Shown: positions 23,595-32,656 of the stretch, piece by piece
Position numbering within the stretch: position 1 is the first letter of the stretch
Layout: every line of letters starts with the position of its first letter
From: a virus
Direction: 5' to 3' (one strand)
IMG/VR virus record: IMGVR_UViG_3300049847_000188
Coordinates: 1-35,745 of that record
DNA: 35,745 bases
Position numbers and translations under genes: made by a program
The notes under the pieces: model-generated
Seen by the model: the letters and a program-made list of their open reading frames with translations, nothing else
Told to the model about the DNA's origin: nothing
The model's database searches: none

Positions 23595-26268
23595 GCGCAC
23601 ACGCCGCGGCCACTTCCACCAGCCGCGCGTCGTGCGCGTCGTTGGCGGCTTCTTCCTTCACCCTGGCCAGCAGCTCGCCCACCTTCACTGGCGCATCCAT
23701 GCCGTCGAGCTGCACCAGCATGTCTGGATTGAGTATCGACACCTCAGCCGCGGCCCGGTCGAGCATAGCCTGTGGAGCCGCATTCTTGCCGTTCATGCCT
23801 TCCACCGCATCGGCGGCCAGATCATGCAGCGGTGTCGTGCTGTCGTTGCGCGCTGCGGCCTCGAAGTCGCTCAGCAGCCGCGCCCGGCTGGCGTCGTCCT
23901 TGGCCCTGTCCATGCCAAGTAGCAGGTTGCGCACCTCGGGCGGATGCGTGCTGTCGGCGAGGAACTGCGCGAGGGGCTTGCCGCTGTCTTCCATGTCGGC
24001 GTGGGCCTGCCGCGCGGCATCGATGGCGGGCTGGGCGCGGGACGGCGTAGGCTGGCGCGGGGTGGCCGGCTCTCCTGCGCCTCGCGCTGGCGTTGCTGCT
24101 TCAGGGTTCGGGGCTTGGGTGGTGGGTGGCGCATTGCGTGCTGGAGGCTCTGCGGGTTGGCTGGCGGCGTGCAATTCGTCAAGTGCGGATGCAAGGCCTG
24201 CCGGTGTTTTCGTGAAACCCACTGGCGGCTTCCCAATGTCGATGTAGGTGTCCACCGGCTCGCCCTCGTACATGTTCTTGTACTTGATCGAATCGAAGCC
24301 CTGTTCATGCAGGTGCGCCTTGATCGCAGCGGTGGCGGCGTCCGCCCCTTTTTTCGTGGATCGTTCGAGCGCGGCGGTCATCTGGGCTCGTTCTTCTGGC
24401 GTCTTGTTGAATTTGTTCCGTAGTTCCTGGATGTGCTCGGGCTCGGAGTCCAGCGCGTTCAGCCGTTCCGACTCGTTCAGATCCCAGAGCTTCTTCTCAA
24501 GTGGCGACATGTCGCCATCCGACTTAATGCCCCTGGCTTCATCTATCGCCCGGCCGACATCCCACGGCGCCCAGGTGCCCTGGTCAGGGATTTCGATGGA
24601 CTTGCTGAAGCGCTTCACCCCGCGCAGAACCCGGCCGTTTTCTCCAGCAAAAAGCCGCGCCGTTTCTTCGCTGGTCGTGAAGTGCGCGCCAAGCGCCGCG
24701 AAGTCGCGTGACCCCACCGCCGACAGTTCATCGAATGCGGCTGTTGGGTGCTGGGTGCCATGGAACAACGACAGAGGCTCGCCCGAGCCCGCATCAATTG
24801 CCGGCCCCACGATCTCATCCACCCGCACCGGCTCACCCCGCCCGAGCTGATCGGCCGCCGTCTCCACCGCCCGCACATGCGCATCGCGCCCGGGCAGGTC
24901 ATCGGCCGCCGTCAGCCGCGAGGCCTCCAGTGCAGCCGCCGCCTGGCCCACCCGAGCCGCCGGCACCAGATCGGGCTGAGCGTCGACGGCCGCGGCCACG
25001 TGCTCGTCAACCGTCTTGCCCAGGTAGGCGTTCACGCGCTTGAGGTAGGCCGCAGTTTCAGGGATCGTCGGCACGCCACCGCCGCGCACAATGGCCGCTT
25101 GCGCGCCGCCGCCGTTGTAGTGCGCCACGGCAGCATCCCAGTTGCCATAGGCGTCGTGCAGCTTGCGCAGGTAGCGCGCGCCCGCGTCGATGCTGTTCAC
25201 AGGGTCGGTGGGGTCGCCCCGGCCGAACTCCTTCCACGTGGCCGGCATGAACTGCATGACGCCCTGGGCGCCGGCCGGGCTGGTGGCGGTCGGCGCCGAC
25301 TTCTCGCCCGCGTTCTTGACTGCCAGCAGCACTTCAGGCGGGATGCCCTCGCGCTGCGCGGCCTGCACGGCGTAGGCGTCGAGCTTCACATCGTTGTAGG
25401 GCAGGGCCTGGCGCTCGGTCAGCCCCATCGCATTCAGCGAGCGCGGCGGCTCCGCGCCCGGCTTGGCCCGCGGCCCGCCGAACTTCGCTCCCAGGGCGCC
25501 CGGAACCAAGCCCATGCCCAGGGCCACCGGGTCGAGCGGGTCGAAGCTGTCGGCAATCTTGTCGTAACCGCCGGCCTTGAGGATAGCCCGCTCTGCAGCC
25601 GACTGGCCGACCATGGAGCCTTCGCCCACGGCCACGCCCTTCAGGGCCCGCGTCACCGCCGTCGCGCCCGTCATCGGCACCACCACCGACACGCCTGCCA
25701 CCGCGCCCGCGACGGCGCCGGCCTTGGTGCGCGTGGCCAGGTCAACGCCCTGCTGCTTGAGCCGGTCGGATTCCGTCAGGCCCACATCGCCGGCCAGTGC
25801 CAGCGGCGCCGCCGGGCCCAGCGTGAGACCGTAGCCAATGGCCTGGGCGCCGAACTGCGCCAGCCCGGCCACGACCTGCGCGCTGGTGTGCGTGGTGTTC
25901 GGGTCGGGCATGATGTCGGCCGCCCGGCGCCGGAAGGTGTCGCCCGCCTCGTTGCTGTAGCTGGCGCCCTGGTTCAGCAGCTTGCGGCGCGCGGCCTCGG
26001 AGTCGGCCTTCTCCTTGTCGGTCTGCCCGCCAAACATGCCGCCAGCGCCGGCCGTGCCGGTGGCGCCCAGCACGTCGCCAAACGCGCCCGTGATTTCGGC
26101 GCCGAAGGCGATGGCGTTTGCGCCGGCGCCGCCCAGGCCTTGGAATGGCGCCTTGACCAGATCCATGAACGAGAACCCGGGCGCCGCGGGCGGCTTGGGC
26201 GCTGCCGGCCGGCGCACCTGGTCATTCAGCGCCGCATCGGTGCCGGCTTGGAACATGCTGTCGATCAT
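23584..26268 (-). CDS. Ejection protein: lytic transglycosylase plus ADP-ribosyltransferase-like domain
   Basis: 894 residues. A glycine/alanine-rich N-terminal 270 residues is followed by an SLT domain (about 298-415) with likely catalytic Glu322 in NAGEKSA, then SPAGAQGVMQFMPATW and the terminal AAVAHYNGG. From about 498 to 678 (roughly 24235-24777) an ART-like segment appears: LSLFHGTQHPTAAFDEL, GAHFTTSEETARLF, and QGFDSIKYKNMYEGE then VDTYIDIG. The last 200 residues are a Pro/Ala linker and a helical domain. Lytic transglycosylases locally open peptidoglycan on entry; ART-like domains in such polyvalent proteins could modify host proteins or nucleic acids after injection. Confidence 0.82.
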   Translation of the reverse strand: MIDSMFQAGTDAALNDQVRRPAAPKPPAAPGFSFMDLVKAPFQGLGGAGANAIAFGAEITGAFGDVLGATGTAGAGGMFGGQTDKEKADSEAARRKLLNQGASYSNEAGDTFRRRAADIMPDPNTTHTSAQVVAGLAQFGAQAIGYGLTLGPAAPLALAGDVGLTESDRLKQQGVDLATRTKAGAVAGAVAGVSVVVPMTGATAVTRALKGVAVGEGSMVGQSAAERAILKAGGYDKIADSFDPLDPVALGMGLVPGALGAKFGGPRAKPGAEPPRSLNAMGLTERQALPYNDVKLDAYAVQAAQREGIPPEVLLAVKNAGEKSAPTATSPAGAQGVMQFMPATWKEFGRGDPTDPVNSIDAGARYLRKLHDAYGNWDAAVAHYNGGGAQAAIVRGGGVPTIPETAAYLKRVNAYLGKTVDEHVAAAVDAQPDLVPAARVGQAAAALEASRLTAADDLPGRDAHVRAVETAADQLGRGEPVRVDEIVGPAIDAGSGEPLSLFHGTQHPTAAFDELSAVGSRDFAALGAHFTTSEETARLFAGENGRVLRGVKRFSKSIEIPDQGTWAPWDVGRAIDEARGIKSDGDMSPLEKKLWDLNESERLNALDSEPEHIQELRNKFNKTPEERAQMTAALERSTKKGADAATAAIKAHLHEQGFDSIKYKNMYEGEPVDTYIDIGKPPVGFTKTPAGLASALDELHAASQPAEPPARNAPPTTQAPNPEAATPARGAGEPATPRQPTPSRAQPAIDAARQAHADMEDSGKPLAQFLADSTHPPEVRNLLLGMDRAKDDASRARLLSDFEAAARNDSTTPLHDLAADAVEGMNGKNAAPQAMLDRAAAEVSILNPDMLVQLDGMDAPVKVGELLARVKEEAANDAHDARLVEVAAACALRA

Positions 26269-28277
26269 GGGCCCACCTTGATGGTGATGCGCTCGCCCGC
26301 CTGGTTCGTCACCAGCCCGGTGCCGGCGCGCACGTTGTACCGACCCTGACCGGCATGCACCAGCGAAGCCTTGGGCAGCGCCTGCACGAACGCATCCAGC
26401 CGCATCGGCACGCCGCCAAACTGCACCATGCCGCCCGGCGCTTGCGCGGCCAGGTCATCCGGCGTGATGGCCTGCAGCTTGGTGTTGAAGTCCTTCTCCG
26501 CCATGCCGTAAGGCAGCGGCACCTTTGCGCCGTTGCGCTCGGTGATACCGCCCGTGGCCAGGCGCACCGCGCGCTCGATGTCCGGGCTGCCGTCCTTGGC
26601 GTAGTTGGCCGCGGCGATCTTGAACGCGGCGTCGATGGTGGCGTCCTCGGCCTCGCGGTTGCTGTAGGCGCCGCGGATCTGCTTGGCAATGGCGCCGGCC
26701 CAGCCCGTCTCCTGTGCGCGATCGACCATCACGCTCTTGTCCCTGATGGCCTGGTCGCCGCGCAGCACCAGCTCGGCCACGCGCCGTCCCTCGGTCGTGC
26801 CTGCGTTGGCGTACATCATGGCCAGACCAAGCGCGCCGTCCTTGTCGTGCAGCTGCTTGGCCAGCGCCGCGACGCGCTCGCTGTCGCCCATGGCCTCGCC
26901 CACCTTGCCCAGCATCGAGGCCGACTGGTCGAGCGGCAGCGTGCGCACGATCTTGGACAGTTGGTCAACCTCGGCCGGCTGCAGCGGGCTGACCTTGTGC
27001 CCGGCCCAGGCCTCGACGCGGCCAATCTGCTGCATGCGCTGCTGAACGATTTGCACCGTCGACGACGGGTCGGCCGCGTTGAACGTCGGCGCGTCCTTGA
27101 TCACGCTGGCCTGCTGCGCCGCCTCCCAGGGGTTGTCCTTGGCCGCGGCCGTCAGCTTGTCGTCCATGGCCTTCATGGCGCCGAGCAGCTTCTCGTTGAG
27201 CGGGTCCGTCCCGGCAACCGGGTTGGCGCGCTCGGCGCGCAGTCGCTCAAGCGTCGCGGTGCGCTGCGGCGCCGGCAGGCTGGCGAACCCGGCCACGGTC
27301 GCCTGCGAGGCCAGCAGATTGGCCGCGGCGCCCTGCATCTTGGTGCCGGCCGTCACCTCGGTCATCTGCTTGATGAAGTCGGGCGAGAAGTAGCCACCGC
27401 CCAAGGCAATGTCGGTGCCCTGGTTGAAGATGTCGGCCGCGGCCTTCTCATGCGCGAACTGGTCAGCATCCGCCCGGTTCGCCGCGGCGCGCTGCTGGGC
27501 GATGATGTGCTGCTCGTAGCCGAACAGCTGGTGCGTGAGCTGCACGCGCTTGAGCGGGTCCAGCGCTTCGCCCTCCGGGCCCTGCACCTTGAGCCGAGCT
27601 GCCTGCACGCCGGCCAGGTCACCGCGCGTGAGCGCATCGGTGCCCTGCGCGTCCAGCGTCGCCCAGGTGGCGCGCTCTTTGAATGCCTGCTTCTTGGTGG
27701 CGATCTGCTCGGGCGACCAGCCGGCGGCCGGGCCCGCAAAATCGACCATGGCGCTGAACTTCTCGTATGCCCAGCCCCCGCCGGCGCGCATGAACTCGCG
27801 CTGCATCTGCTCGCCGAAGGCGTCGACCGTGGCGCCAGTGTCGGCCTGCCGGCGCTTCATGACCACGCCGTCAAGGTTGCGCTGCAGGCCGCCGATGACC
27901 CCCGCCGTGTGCGCCTGCATGGTAGTGCGCATCTCAGGCTGGTAGCCTTCGAGCGCATCGCCCTGCAGCTTGCCGGCCTGCTTCTCGAAGGTGGCCCGGG
28001 CCTGGTCGGGGTCGATGCTGCCGTCTGCCACGCCGCGCGCCACGTCGTCGTGCACGCTGTGCAGGTCGTTGGTCAGGCTGGCCAGCTTGAGCGATGTCTG
28101 CGCCCGCATCTGTGCCTGTTGCAGCGCCGTGTTGCGCGCTGCCATGTCGTTGACGATGCCGCCGGCTGCGTCTGCCAGAGCCTGTTGGCCGCTCGACACG
28201 TCCAGGCGCTGCACGTTTACGGCCTGCGCCGGCTGCGCGACCGCGTTGCCGAAATTGCCCATCGGGATGGTTGCCAT
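26265..28277 (-). CDS. Internal virion (ejection) protein
   Basis: 670 residues, between a 2-bp gap and an ATGA overlap with its neighbours. Almost wholly alpha-helical and Gln/Ala/Lys/Asp-rich: NVQRLDVSSGQQALADAAGG near the N-terminus, SLTNDLHSVHDDVARGVADG, then many long helices such as QWAATLDAQGTDALTRGDLA-type repeats, and a C-terminal beta-like PLPYGMAEKDFNTKL and GRYNVRAGTGLVTNQAGERI. This corresponds to the middle internal core protein (T7 gp15-like position). No enzymatic motif. Probably packed inside the capsid and ejected with the DNA. Confidence 0.8.
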   Translation of the reverse strand: MATIPMGNFGNAVAQPAQAVNVQRLDVSSGQQALADAAGGIVNDMAARNTALQQAQMRAQTSLKLASLTNDLHSVHDDVARGVADGSIDPDQARATFEKQAGKLQGDALEGYQPEMRTTMQAHTAGVIGGLQRNLDGVVMKRRQADTGATVDAFGEQMQREFMRAGGGWAYEKFSAMVDFAGPAAGWSPEQIATKKQAFKERATWATLDAQGTDALTRGDLAGVQAARLKVQGPEGEALDPLKRVQLTHQLFGYEQHIIAQQRAAANRADADQFAHEKAAADIFNQGTDIALGGGYFSPDFIKQMTEVTAGTKMQGAAANLLASQATVAGFASLPAPQRTATLERLRAERANPVAGTDPLNEKLLGAMKAMDDKLTAAAKDNPWEAAQQASVIKDAPTFNAADPSSTVQIVQQRMQQIGRVEAWAGHKVSPLQPAEVDQLSKIVRTLPLDQSASMLGKVGEAMGDSERVAALAKQLHDKDGALGLAMMYANAGTTEGRRVAELVLRGDQAIRDKSVMVDRAQETGWAGAIAKQIRGAYSNREAEDATIDAAFKIAAANYAKDGSPDIERAVRLATGGITERNGAKVPLPYGMAEKDFNTKLQAITPDDLAAQAPGGMVQFGGVPMRLDAFVQALPKASLVHAGQGRYNVRAGTGLVTNQAGERITIKVGP

Positions 28278-28279
28278 GC

Positions 28280-28798
28280 TCAGCCCTTCGGATACGGGTT
28301 GCGGATCTCGACCGGTGCGGGCGCCTGCGTGCCAGAGAACCCGGGCCCGGCCGTGGCCCAGCCATTGGCGCGCATGGCGCCATAGCCCGAGCTGAGCACC
28401 GTTCCCACTGCCTTGGCATTGGCGTTCGATGCCGCCAGGTCACCCTGCGTGCGTGACTGCGAAGCGCCGGCCCGCAGCGCATTGGCCCGCCGGTCGCCGT
28501 TCAGGATCGTCTGGTAGACGTCGTGTGCACTGTCGATGCCGATCTGGCGCACCACCTCGTCAGCGCTGCCCTCGCCCACCTTGACGCCTGCACCTGCAAA
28601 GGCTGACGTGGCCGATGCATTGGCTTCGCGCCCGGCGCGGCGCACCAGCGTGGCCTGCTCAATGGCGGCTTGCTTCTCCTGCTCGGCCTGGTAGTCCAGC
28701 GCCTTGCCTTGCAGATGGCCCATGGCCCGGTCGGTCTGGCCTTGCTGGTAGGTCTGCCAGGCCGAATAACCGCCGATTGCTACTGCAACGAATGACAT
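28280..28798 (-). CDS. Small internal virion protein (gp14-like)
   Basis: 172 residues, ATG at 28798 after TGAAAGGGGCGCG; a longer in-frame start is not supported. The N-terminus FVAVAIGGYSAWQTYQQGQT is hydrophobic then Gln-rich, followed by a long Lys/Glu/Gln helix (LDYQAEQEKQAAIEQATLVR), then GVKVGEGSADEVVRQIGIDS and a Gly/Ala/Asn-rich tail. Position and form match the smallest of the three T7-type core proteins, which may span the outer membrane during ejection. Confidence 0.75.
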   Translation of the reverse strand: MSFVAVAIGGYSAWQTYQQGQTDRAMGHLQGKALDYQAEQEKQAAIEQATLVRRAGREANASATSAFAGAGVKVGEGSADEVVRQIGIDSAHDVYQTILNGDRRANALRAGASQSRTQGDLAASNANAKAVGTVLSSGYGAMRANGWATAGPGFSGTQAPAPVEIRNPYPKG

Positions 28799-28808
28799 CG
28801 CGCCCCTT

Positions 28809-31265
28809 TCAGTCGTTGACGGTGATCTTGCGCACGACCGCCAGCAGGTGCATGGGCAGCGGCTGGTCTTGCACGATGGAGATTTCCGATTTGCCGCGCT
28901 CCCACCCAAGCATCTCAATGCGCACGTTGCCGGTGAACAGCGGCGGCGGCACGTCCAGCACGTCCAGACCGAAGTGGCGGAATGGCACTTCCTGCTCGCG
29001 GCCTTCGCCGTCCAGCACCTTGGCGCCGACCGTGTTCAAGAACTTGAGCGTCACTTCGCCCGTGTGCACGCTGTTGCCCTGCGCCGTGCCGGTGCCGGTG
29101 CCGACCTCGGGTGTCAGCATGGTCAGCGTGGACTCGAAGTGCAGACCGATCAGCGTGCGGAAGCTGGCCCGCGACAGCGTGATCTGCCCGGATGTGACGA
29201 CTTTAGGCGTGAGCACCGACCCGTCCGCGATCACGTCGACCGTCTTGCCTTCCAGATGGCCCAGGCCGGTGAACACGGTTTGCCCCGACACGTTGTCGAC
29301 CGTCACCCCTGAATCCACGGTGCACCCGTAGACCGCCGCATCGGTGAATGGTGGAAAGGCGTTCGGATCAGGCGTCGTGGGCAGCATCGGCGCAAAGGTG
29401 CTGTCGAACCACTCGACATAGCGAACCGTGGTGCCGTTGACGCGCCGCCGCACGATGCACCAGACCTGCTCGCCACCGCTGATCGGGATGGACGACACCC
29501 ACTCGAAGGCGCCGTCCGTGTAGTGATGCGCCCAGCCGGTCACCTGCTGGTCACGGTCCATCGTGCAGGTGATCATGGAGCCATCGCCGAGCACCAGCCA
29601 GAGCAGCTGGTCGGGCTCTTGCTGGTAGGCCATGGACACCACGCCCGACGCCGTGATGTGCTCGGCCAGGATGGTGAGGTCCTGCGCCTGGTAACCGTCG
29701 ATGTTCAACTGGTAGGCCATGGCGCGCACCTTGCGCCCGGCACGCTGCACAAACACCGACTCGCGGCCGACGTTGAGCGGCCGCACGGTCGTGGAACCAT
29801 GCGACGACTGCGGCTTGATGGACACGCCCGTAGGGGTGATGGCCTTGCCCGGCACGCCCTCAAGCGTGAACTCGCCGCCGTAGGTGTGCACCAGCATTAC
29901 CCGCGACGCAGCCAAGAAGCTGATGGGGTTGACCTCATCGCTGGCGATGGTGAATGACACGCTGTCGGTGTCGAGCACGCCCTTGGTGAAGTCGAGATAC
30001 AGGCCCGTCTTGCTACCCCACAGGGTCTGTGGGTACTTGGTCGAGCCGGCACACCACAGACGCTGCTCATGCAGCGTGCCGGTGCGCGGGTAGCCGTTAG
30101 TCGAGCTCCACACCGGCTGTTCAAGCGACCACGACAGCGGCGGCGCAGCGATCAGGCTGGTGGACGCCGTCAGGATGGTGGCGACCACCTCGGTCGAGCT
30201 GGTCACGCTGGTGATCTTGAACAGGCCACCATTCACGCGAACGAAGCTGCCCGAGTCGCCAGACCGCCAGACATCGCCCGTGATGCCCCAGCTGCCGGGC
30301 GCGTAGCTCAGGGAGGCGAAGTCGCTTGACGTCGTGCCGGTGCACTGCGTGGCGCTCACATAGGTCAGCGTGACCTGGCCGACGTCGGCGTACAGGATCT
30401 TCCCGGTGTCTCCGGCCACGAACACCGATGCACTGGCGTCGATGGTGATGGCGCCCGACTTGGCCGTGAGCGTGAGCGTCGCAGGGCGGGTGACCGAACC
30501 GTACAGCGTCACAACCGATCCGGCCGGGTCCTTCGCGCTTGTCTTGACGAAGCCCTGCGGGGACACGTCAAGCGACCATGCCCCGCTGGCGACCGTGGTC
30601 GATGCGAAGGGCACAGATACCAACACCGAGATGTGCGTCGAGTCGGTGTAGCTCACCACCTGGCCGACACCTGCCGACGAAACCAGATTGCGGCCGTCGT
30701 CGCTGGCCAGGAACACCGCGGCACTGGCCGTGACGGTGATCAGGCCCGAGGTTGCCGAAAGCGTCAGCGTGGCGGCCGGCGTGTGCCCTTGCTCGTCGAA
30801 CGGTTCAACGGTGAACGGTGCGGCCGACAGGTCAAACGACGATGACGAGAAGCGCCGCAGCCGGTAGGGCCTGACCTGCGGGTGAAACATGAACATCGTG
30901 TCCGCGCCCTGGCAGAAGTCGATGTCCGGCAGCATGGCCGCGGTGTAGGGGCTCACCAGCTCGATGCCGGTGTAGACGCCTGACGGGCTGAAGATGCGCA
31001 CGTAGCTGTCGCCCACCTCCAGCGTGTAGGCCGTGTCCTTGTTGATCACGAACGGGATAGTTCGCGCCGCCTTCGATCCGCTCAGCTTGGCGGCCTGGGC
31101 GAAGCGCGTCCCTGCGCGCCGCACTGCACCGCCGTGGATCACGGGGTGGCAGTTGGTCATCACCTTGGCCGCGTTGTTGTACCGGTCGATGTCGGTACGG
31201 CCGCGCAGGCGCGGGCTGATCTCACCCGCGGTGAAATTGGTCTGGATGGTGCTGATGCGCGGCAT
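28809..31265 (-). CDS. Tail tubular protein B (nozzle, gp12-like)
   Basis: 818 residues. The opening PRISTIQTNFTAGEISPRLR then DIDRYNNAAKVMTNCHPVIH and GAVRRAGTRFAQAAK is the conserved start of the nozzle protein of T7-like tails. The rest is beta-rich with repeated SxTxSATSGLITVTASA-type strands and a C-terminal beta domain (FIRTLIGLHFESTLT-type). It forms the distal tail tube with tail tubular protein A encoded immediately upstream. Length is close to family expectation. Confidence 0.9.
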   Translation of the reverse strand: MPRISTIQTNFTAGEISPRLRGRTDIDRYNNAAKVMTNCHPVIHGGAVRRAGTRFAQAAKLSGSKAARTIPFVINKDTAYTLEVGDSYVRIFSPSGVYTGIELVSPYTAAMLPDIDFCQGADTMFMFHPQVRPYRLRRFSSSSFDLSAAPFTVEPFDEQGHTPAATLTLSATSGLITVTASAAVFLASDDGRNLVSSAGVGQVVSYTDSTHISVLVSVPFASTTVASGAWSLDVSPQGFVKTSAKDPAGSVVTLYGSVTRPATLTLTAKSGAITIDASASVFVAGDTGKILYADVGQVTLTYVSATQCTGTTSSDFASLSYAPGSWGITGDVWRSGDSGSFVRVNGGLFKITSVTSSTEVVATILTASTSLIAAPPLSWSLEQPVWSSTNGYPRTGTLHEQRLWCAGSTKYPQTLWGSKTGLYLDFTKGVLDTDSVSFTIASDEVNPISFLAASRVMLVHTYGGEFTLEGVPGKAITPTGVSIKPQSSHGSTTVRPLNVGRESVFVQRAGRKVRAMAYQLNIDGYQAQDLTILAEHITASGVVSMAYQQEPDQLLWLVLGDGSMITCTMDRDQQVTGWAHHYTDGAFEWVSSIPISGGEQVWCIVRRRVNGTTVRYVEWFDSTFAPMLPTTPDPNAFPPFTDAAVYGCTVDSGVTVDNVSGQTVFTGLGHLEGKTVDVIADGSVLTPKVVTSGQITLSRASFRTLIGLHFESTLTMLTPEVGTGTGTAQGNSVHTGEVTLKFLNTVGAKVLDGEGREQEVPFRHFGLDVLDVPPPLFTGNVRIEMLGWERGKSEISIVQDQPLPMHLLAVVRKITVND

Positions 31266-31266
31266 G

Positions 31267-31854
31267 TCACTGGCTCAGCGGGTCACGACGGGCAAAGCGC
31301 GAGGTGAGCAGGCGGAAGTCGCCCAGCGTCTCGGGCGGCTGGTCCTGCGAGTCCACCAGCCGGGCACGCCTCAGGATGGGCTCGATGGCCTGGTCGATCA
31401 GCTGCTCCAAGCTCGTGCTTTGCGTGATCGGGTAGGCCAGCACCTGACGCATGGCCAGGGTGACGGCCATCACCAGCAGCGGCGTCCAGGTGGCCTCGTT
31501 GGTGTTCTTGAAGACATAGCGCAGCTTCACCGGCGTGGCATCCGTCAGCAGCTTGCCGCCCTCGATGCGGTAGTCATCCTCCGCGCCACCGTCACCGATG
31601 GACACCATGCGCAGGAAGTCGGTAGGCAACGTGTACTGCAACGACCAGTCCCAGGCCGGCGTCTCGACGTCAGGATTCAGCAGGACCCGCGTGATGCAGC
31701 AATTCCAGGGGTGAGTGCTCAGCACGTAGTCGCGCACCAGCGGGTACAGGTTGGCGCACTGCCTGGCGCGGTCGCTGCTGTCGTCCAGCGAGCTGATGGT
31801 CTGCGCTCCGTTCATCAGCAGCGCGTTGGAGCAGATCGAGATGGCCGTCGTCAT
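31267..31854 (-). CDS. Tail tubular protein A (gp11-like adaptor)
   Basis: 195 residues from the ATG at 31854, supported by the family start TTAISICSNALLMNGAQTIS and a GAGG before it; an in-frame ATG at 31872 lies next to the terminator and is unlikely. Later RARQCANLYPLVRDYVLSTH then PWNCCITRVLL and LPTDFLRMVSIGDG are signature blocks. It is the adaptor ring between portal and nozzle. Confidence 0.9.
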   Translation of the reverse strand: MTTAISICSNALLMNGAQTISSLDDSSDRARQCANLYPLVRDYVLSTHPWNCCITRVLLNPDVETPAWDWSLQYTLPTDFLRMVSIGDGGAEDDYRIEGGKLLTDATPVKLRYVFKNTNEATWTPLLVMAVTLAMRQVLAYPITQSTSLEQLIDQAIEPILRRARLVDSQDQPPETLGDFRLLTSRFARRDPLSQ

Positions 31855-31873
31855 CACATGCCTCGCTGTCAAA

Positions 31874-31907
31874 GAAAAAGGCCCGGCGCCTGTTCAGCGG
31901 CCGGGCC
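31874..31907 (-). terminator. Strong rho-independent terminator
   Basis: Minus strand: GGCCCGGC (31907-31900), a loop, then GCCGGGCC (31887-31880), followed directly by TTTTT (31879-31875). It lies 24 nt after the stop of the 31931 gene and before tail tubular protein A, so it separates capsid-side from tail-side expression and would set the ratio of head to tail transcripts. Confidence 0.85.
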
Positions 31908-31930
31908 ATGTCGCCGCGCAGTGGCGCGGA

Positions 31931-32623
31931 TCAGTCCTGCACGTAGGCGACCTTGAGCGTCAGCACCTGGCCGGCGGCCAGCACCGCGCCAGCGACGACC
32001 GAGGTCAGGGTGCAGTCATCCGTCGCGCTGGCGAAGCCGTTGCTCACGTTGTTGCTGTCTTCCTGCGTCTCGTAGGCGCCGCCGGTCAACGTCATGGCAA
32101 CCGCCGAGCCCGTGGCCGTGGCCGCGTTGCTCAGCGTGATCGACACGCCGCTGATGCCGGTGATCGTCGTGTTGGACGGAATGCCCGTGCCGGCGATGAG
32201 CGAGCCCAGCTGGTAGGCGCCGAAGCTCGACTTTGCCGTGATGACGTTGGAGCCGGACACGGTGTCGGCCGTGGAGCTGTTCACCTGCTCGGCCGCGCTC
32301 GGGACCGCGCTGCCAGCCGACGCCACCGAGGTAGCCGCCAGGTGGCGAGCCGGCACCACGTTGTCGCCGAGGTTGACGGTGCTCGACGCCGTGCCGGCCG
32401 TGAAGGTCAGCTTCGACAGGTGGCCAACGATCTTGGCTTTCTGCGGCAGCTTGCCCCACACGATCTTGTCGGCAATGGCCAGCGTGGCGGCCGGCACCAC
32501 GAAGACCGCTTCCATGAAGCGGATGCGCCCGTGCTGCTTGTTGGCCTTGAGGCGCGTGGCCAGCGGCTGACCGAAGGCCGGGCCATTGGTGACCGTTTGC
32601 AGGTCAGAGTAGAAGGTAGCCAT
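31931..32623 (-). CDS. Capsid-associated (decoration-type) protein
   Basis: 230 residues, ATG at 32623 after GGAAAGGAATACG. N-terminal MATFYSDLQTVTNGPAFGQP is followed by a beta-rich body full of Ser/Thr/Ala/Val (TAGTASSTVNLGDNVVPARH, GVSITLSNAATATGSAVAMT). A GSxVI..SSFG..QLGSLIAGTG block looks like an Ig-like or adhesin-type insertion. Placed directly after the major capsid gene in the transcription direction, as decoration/head-completion proteins often are. Confidence 0.7.
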   Translation of the reverse strand: MATFYSDLQTVTNGPAFGQPLATRLKANKQHGRIRFMEAVFVVPAATLAIADKIVWGKLPQKAKIVGHLSKLTFTAGTASSTVNLGDNVVPARHLAATSVASAGSAVPSAAEQVNSSTADTVSGSNVITAKSSFGAYQLGSLIAGTGIPSNTTITGISGVSITLSNAATATGSAVAMTLTGGAYETQEDSNNVSNGFASATDDCTLTSVVAGAVLAAGQVLTLKVAYVQD

Positions 32624-32656
32624 GGTGTCGTATTCCTTTCAGGGTTGGCGCTGCGA

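Noticed and set aside
23402-23602. Minus-strand ORF of 66 codons in the gap between the two ejection genes.
   Set aside because: Low-complexity Ala/Pro/Arg composition and no RBS; the plus-strand frame in the same place has two clear transmembrane helices.
24748-28385. Long plus-strand open frames (533 and 676 codons) over the ejection protein genes.
   Set aside because: They mirror the minus-strand coding genes in a high-GC genome, with Arg/His/Gly-rich composition, no RBS and no family motifs. The minus-strand frames have clear domains and gene-to-gene overlaps.
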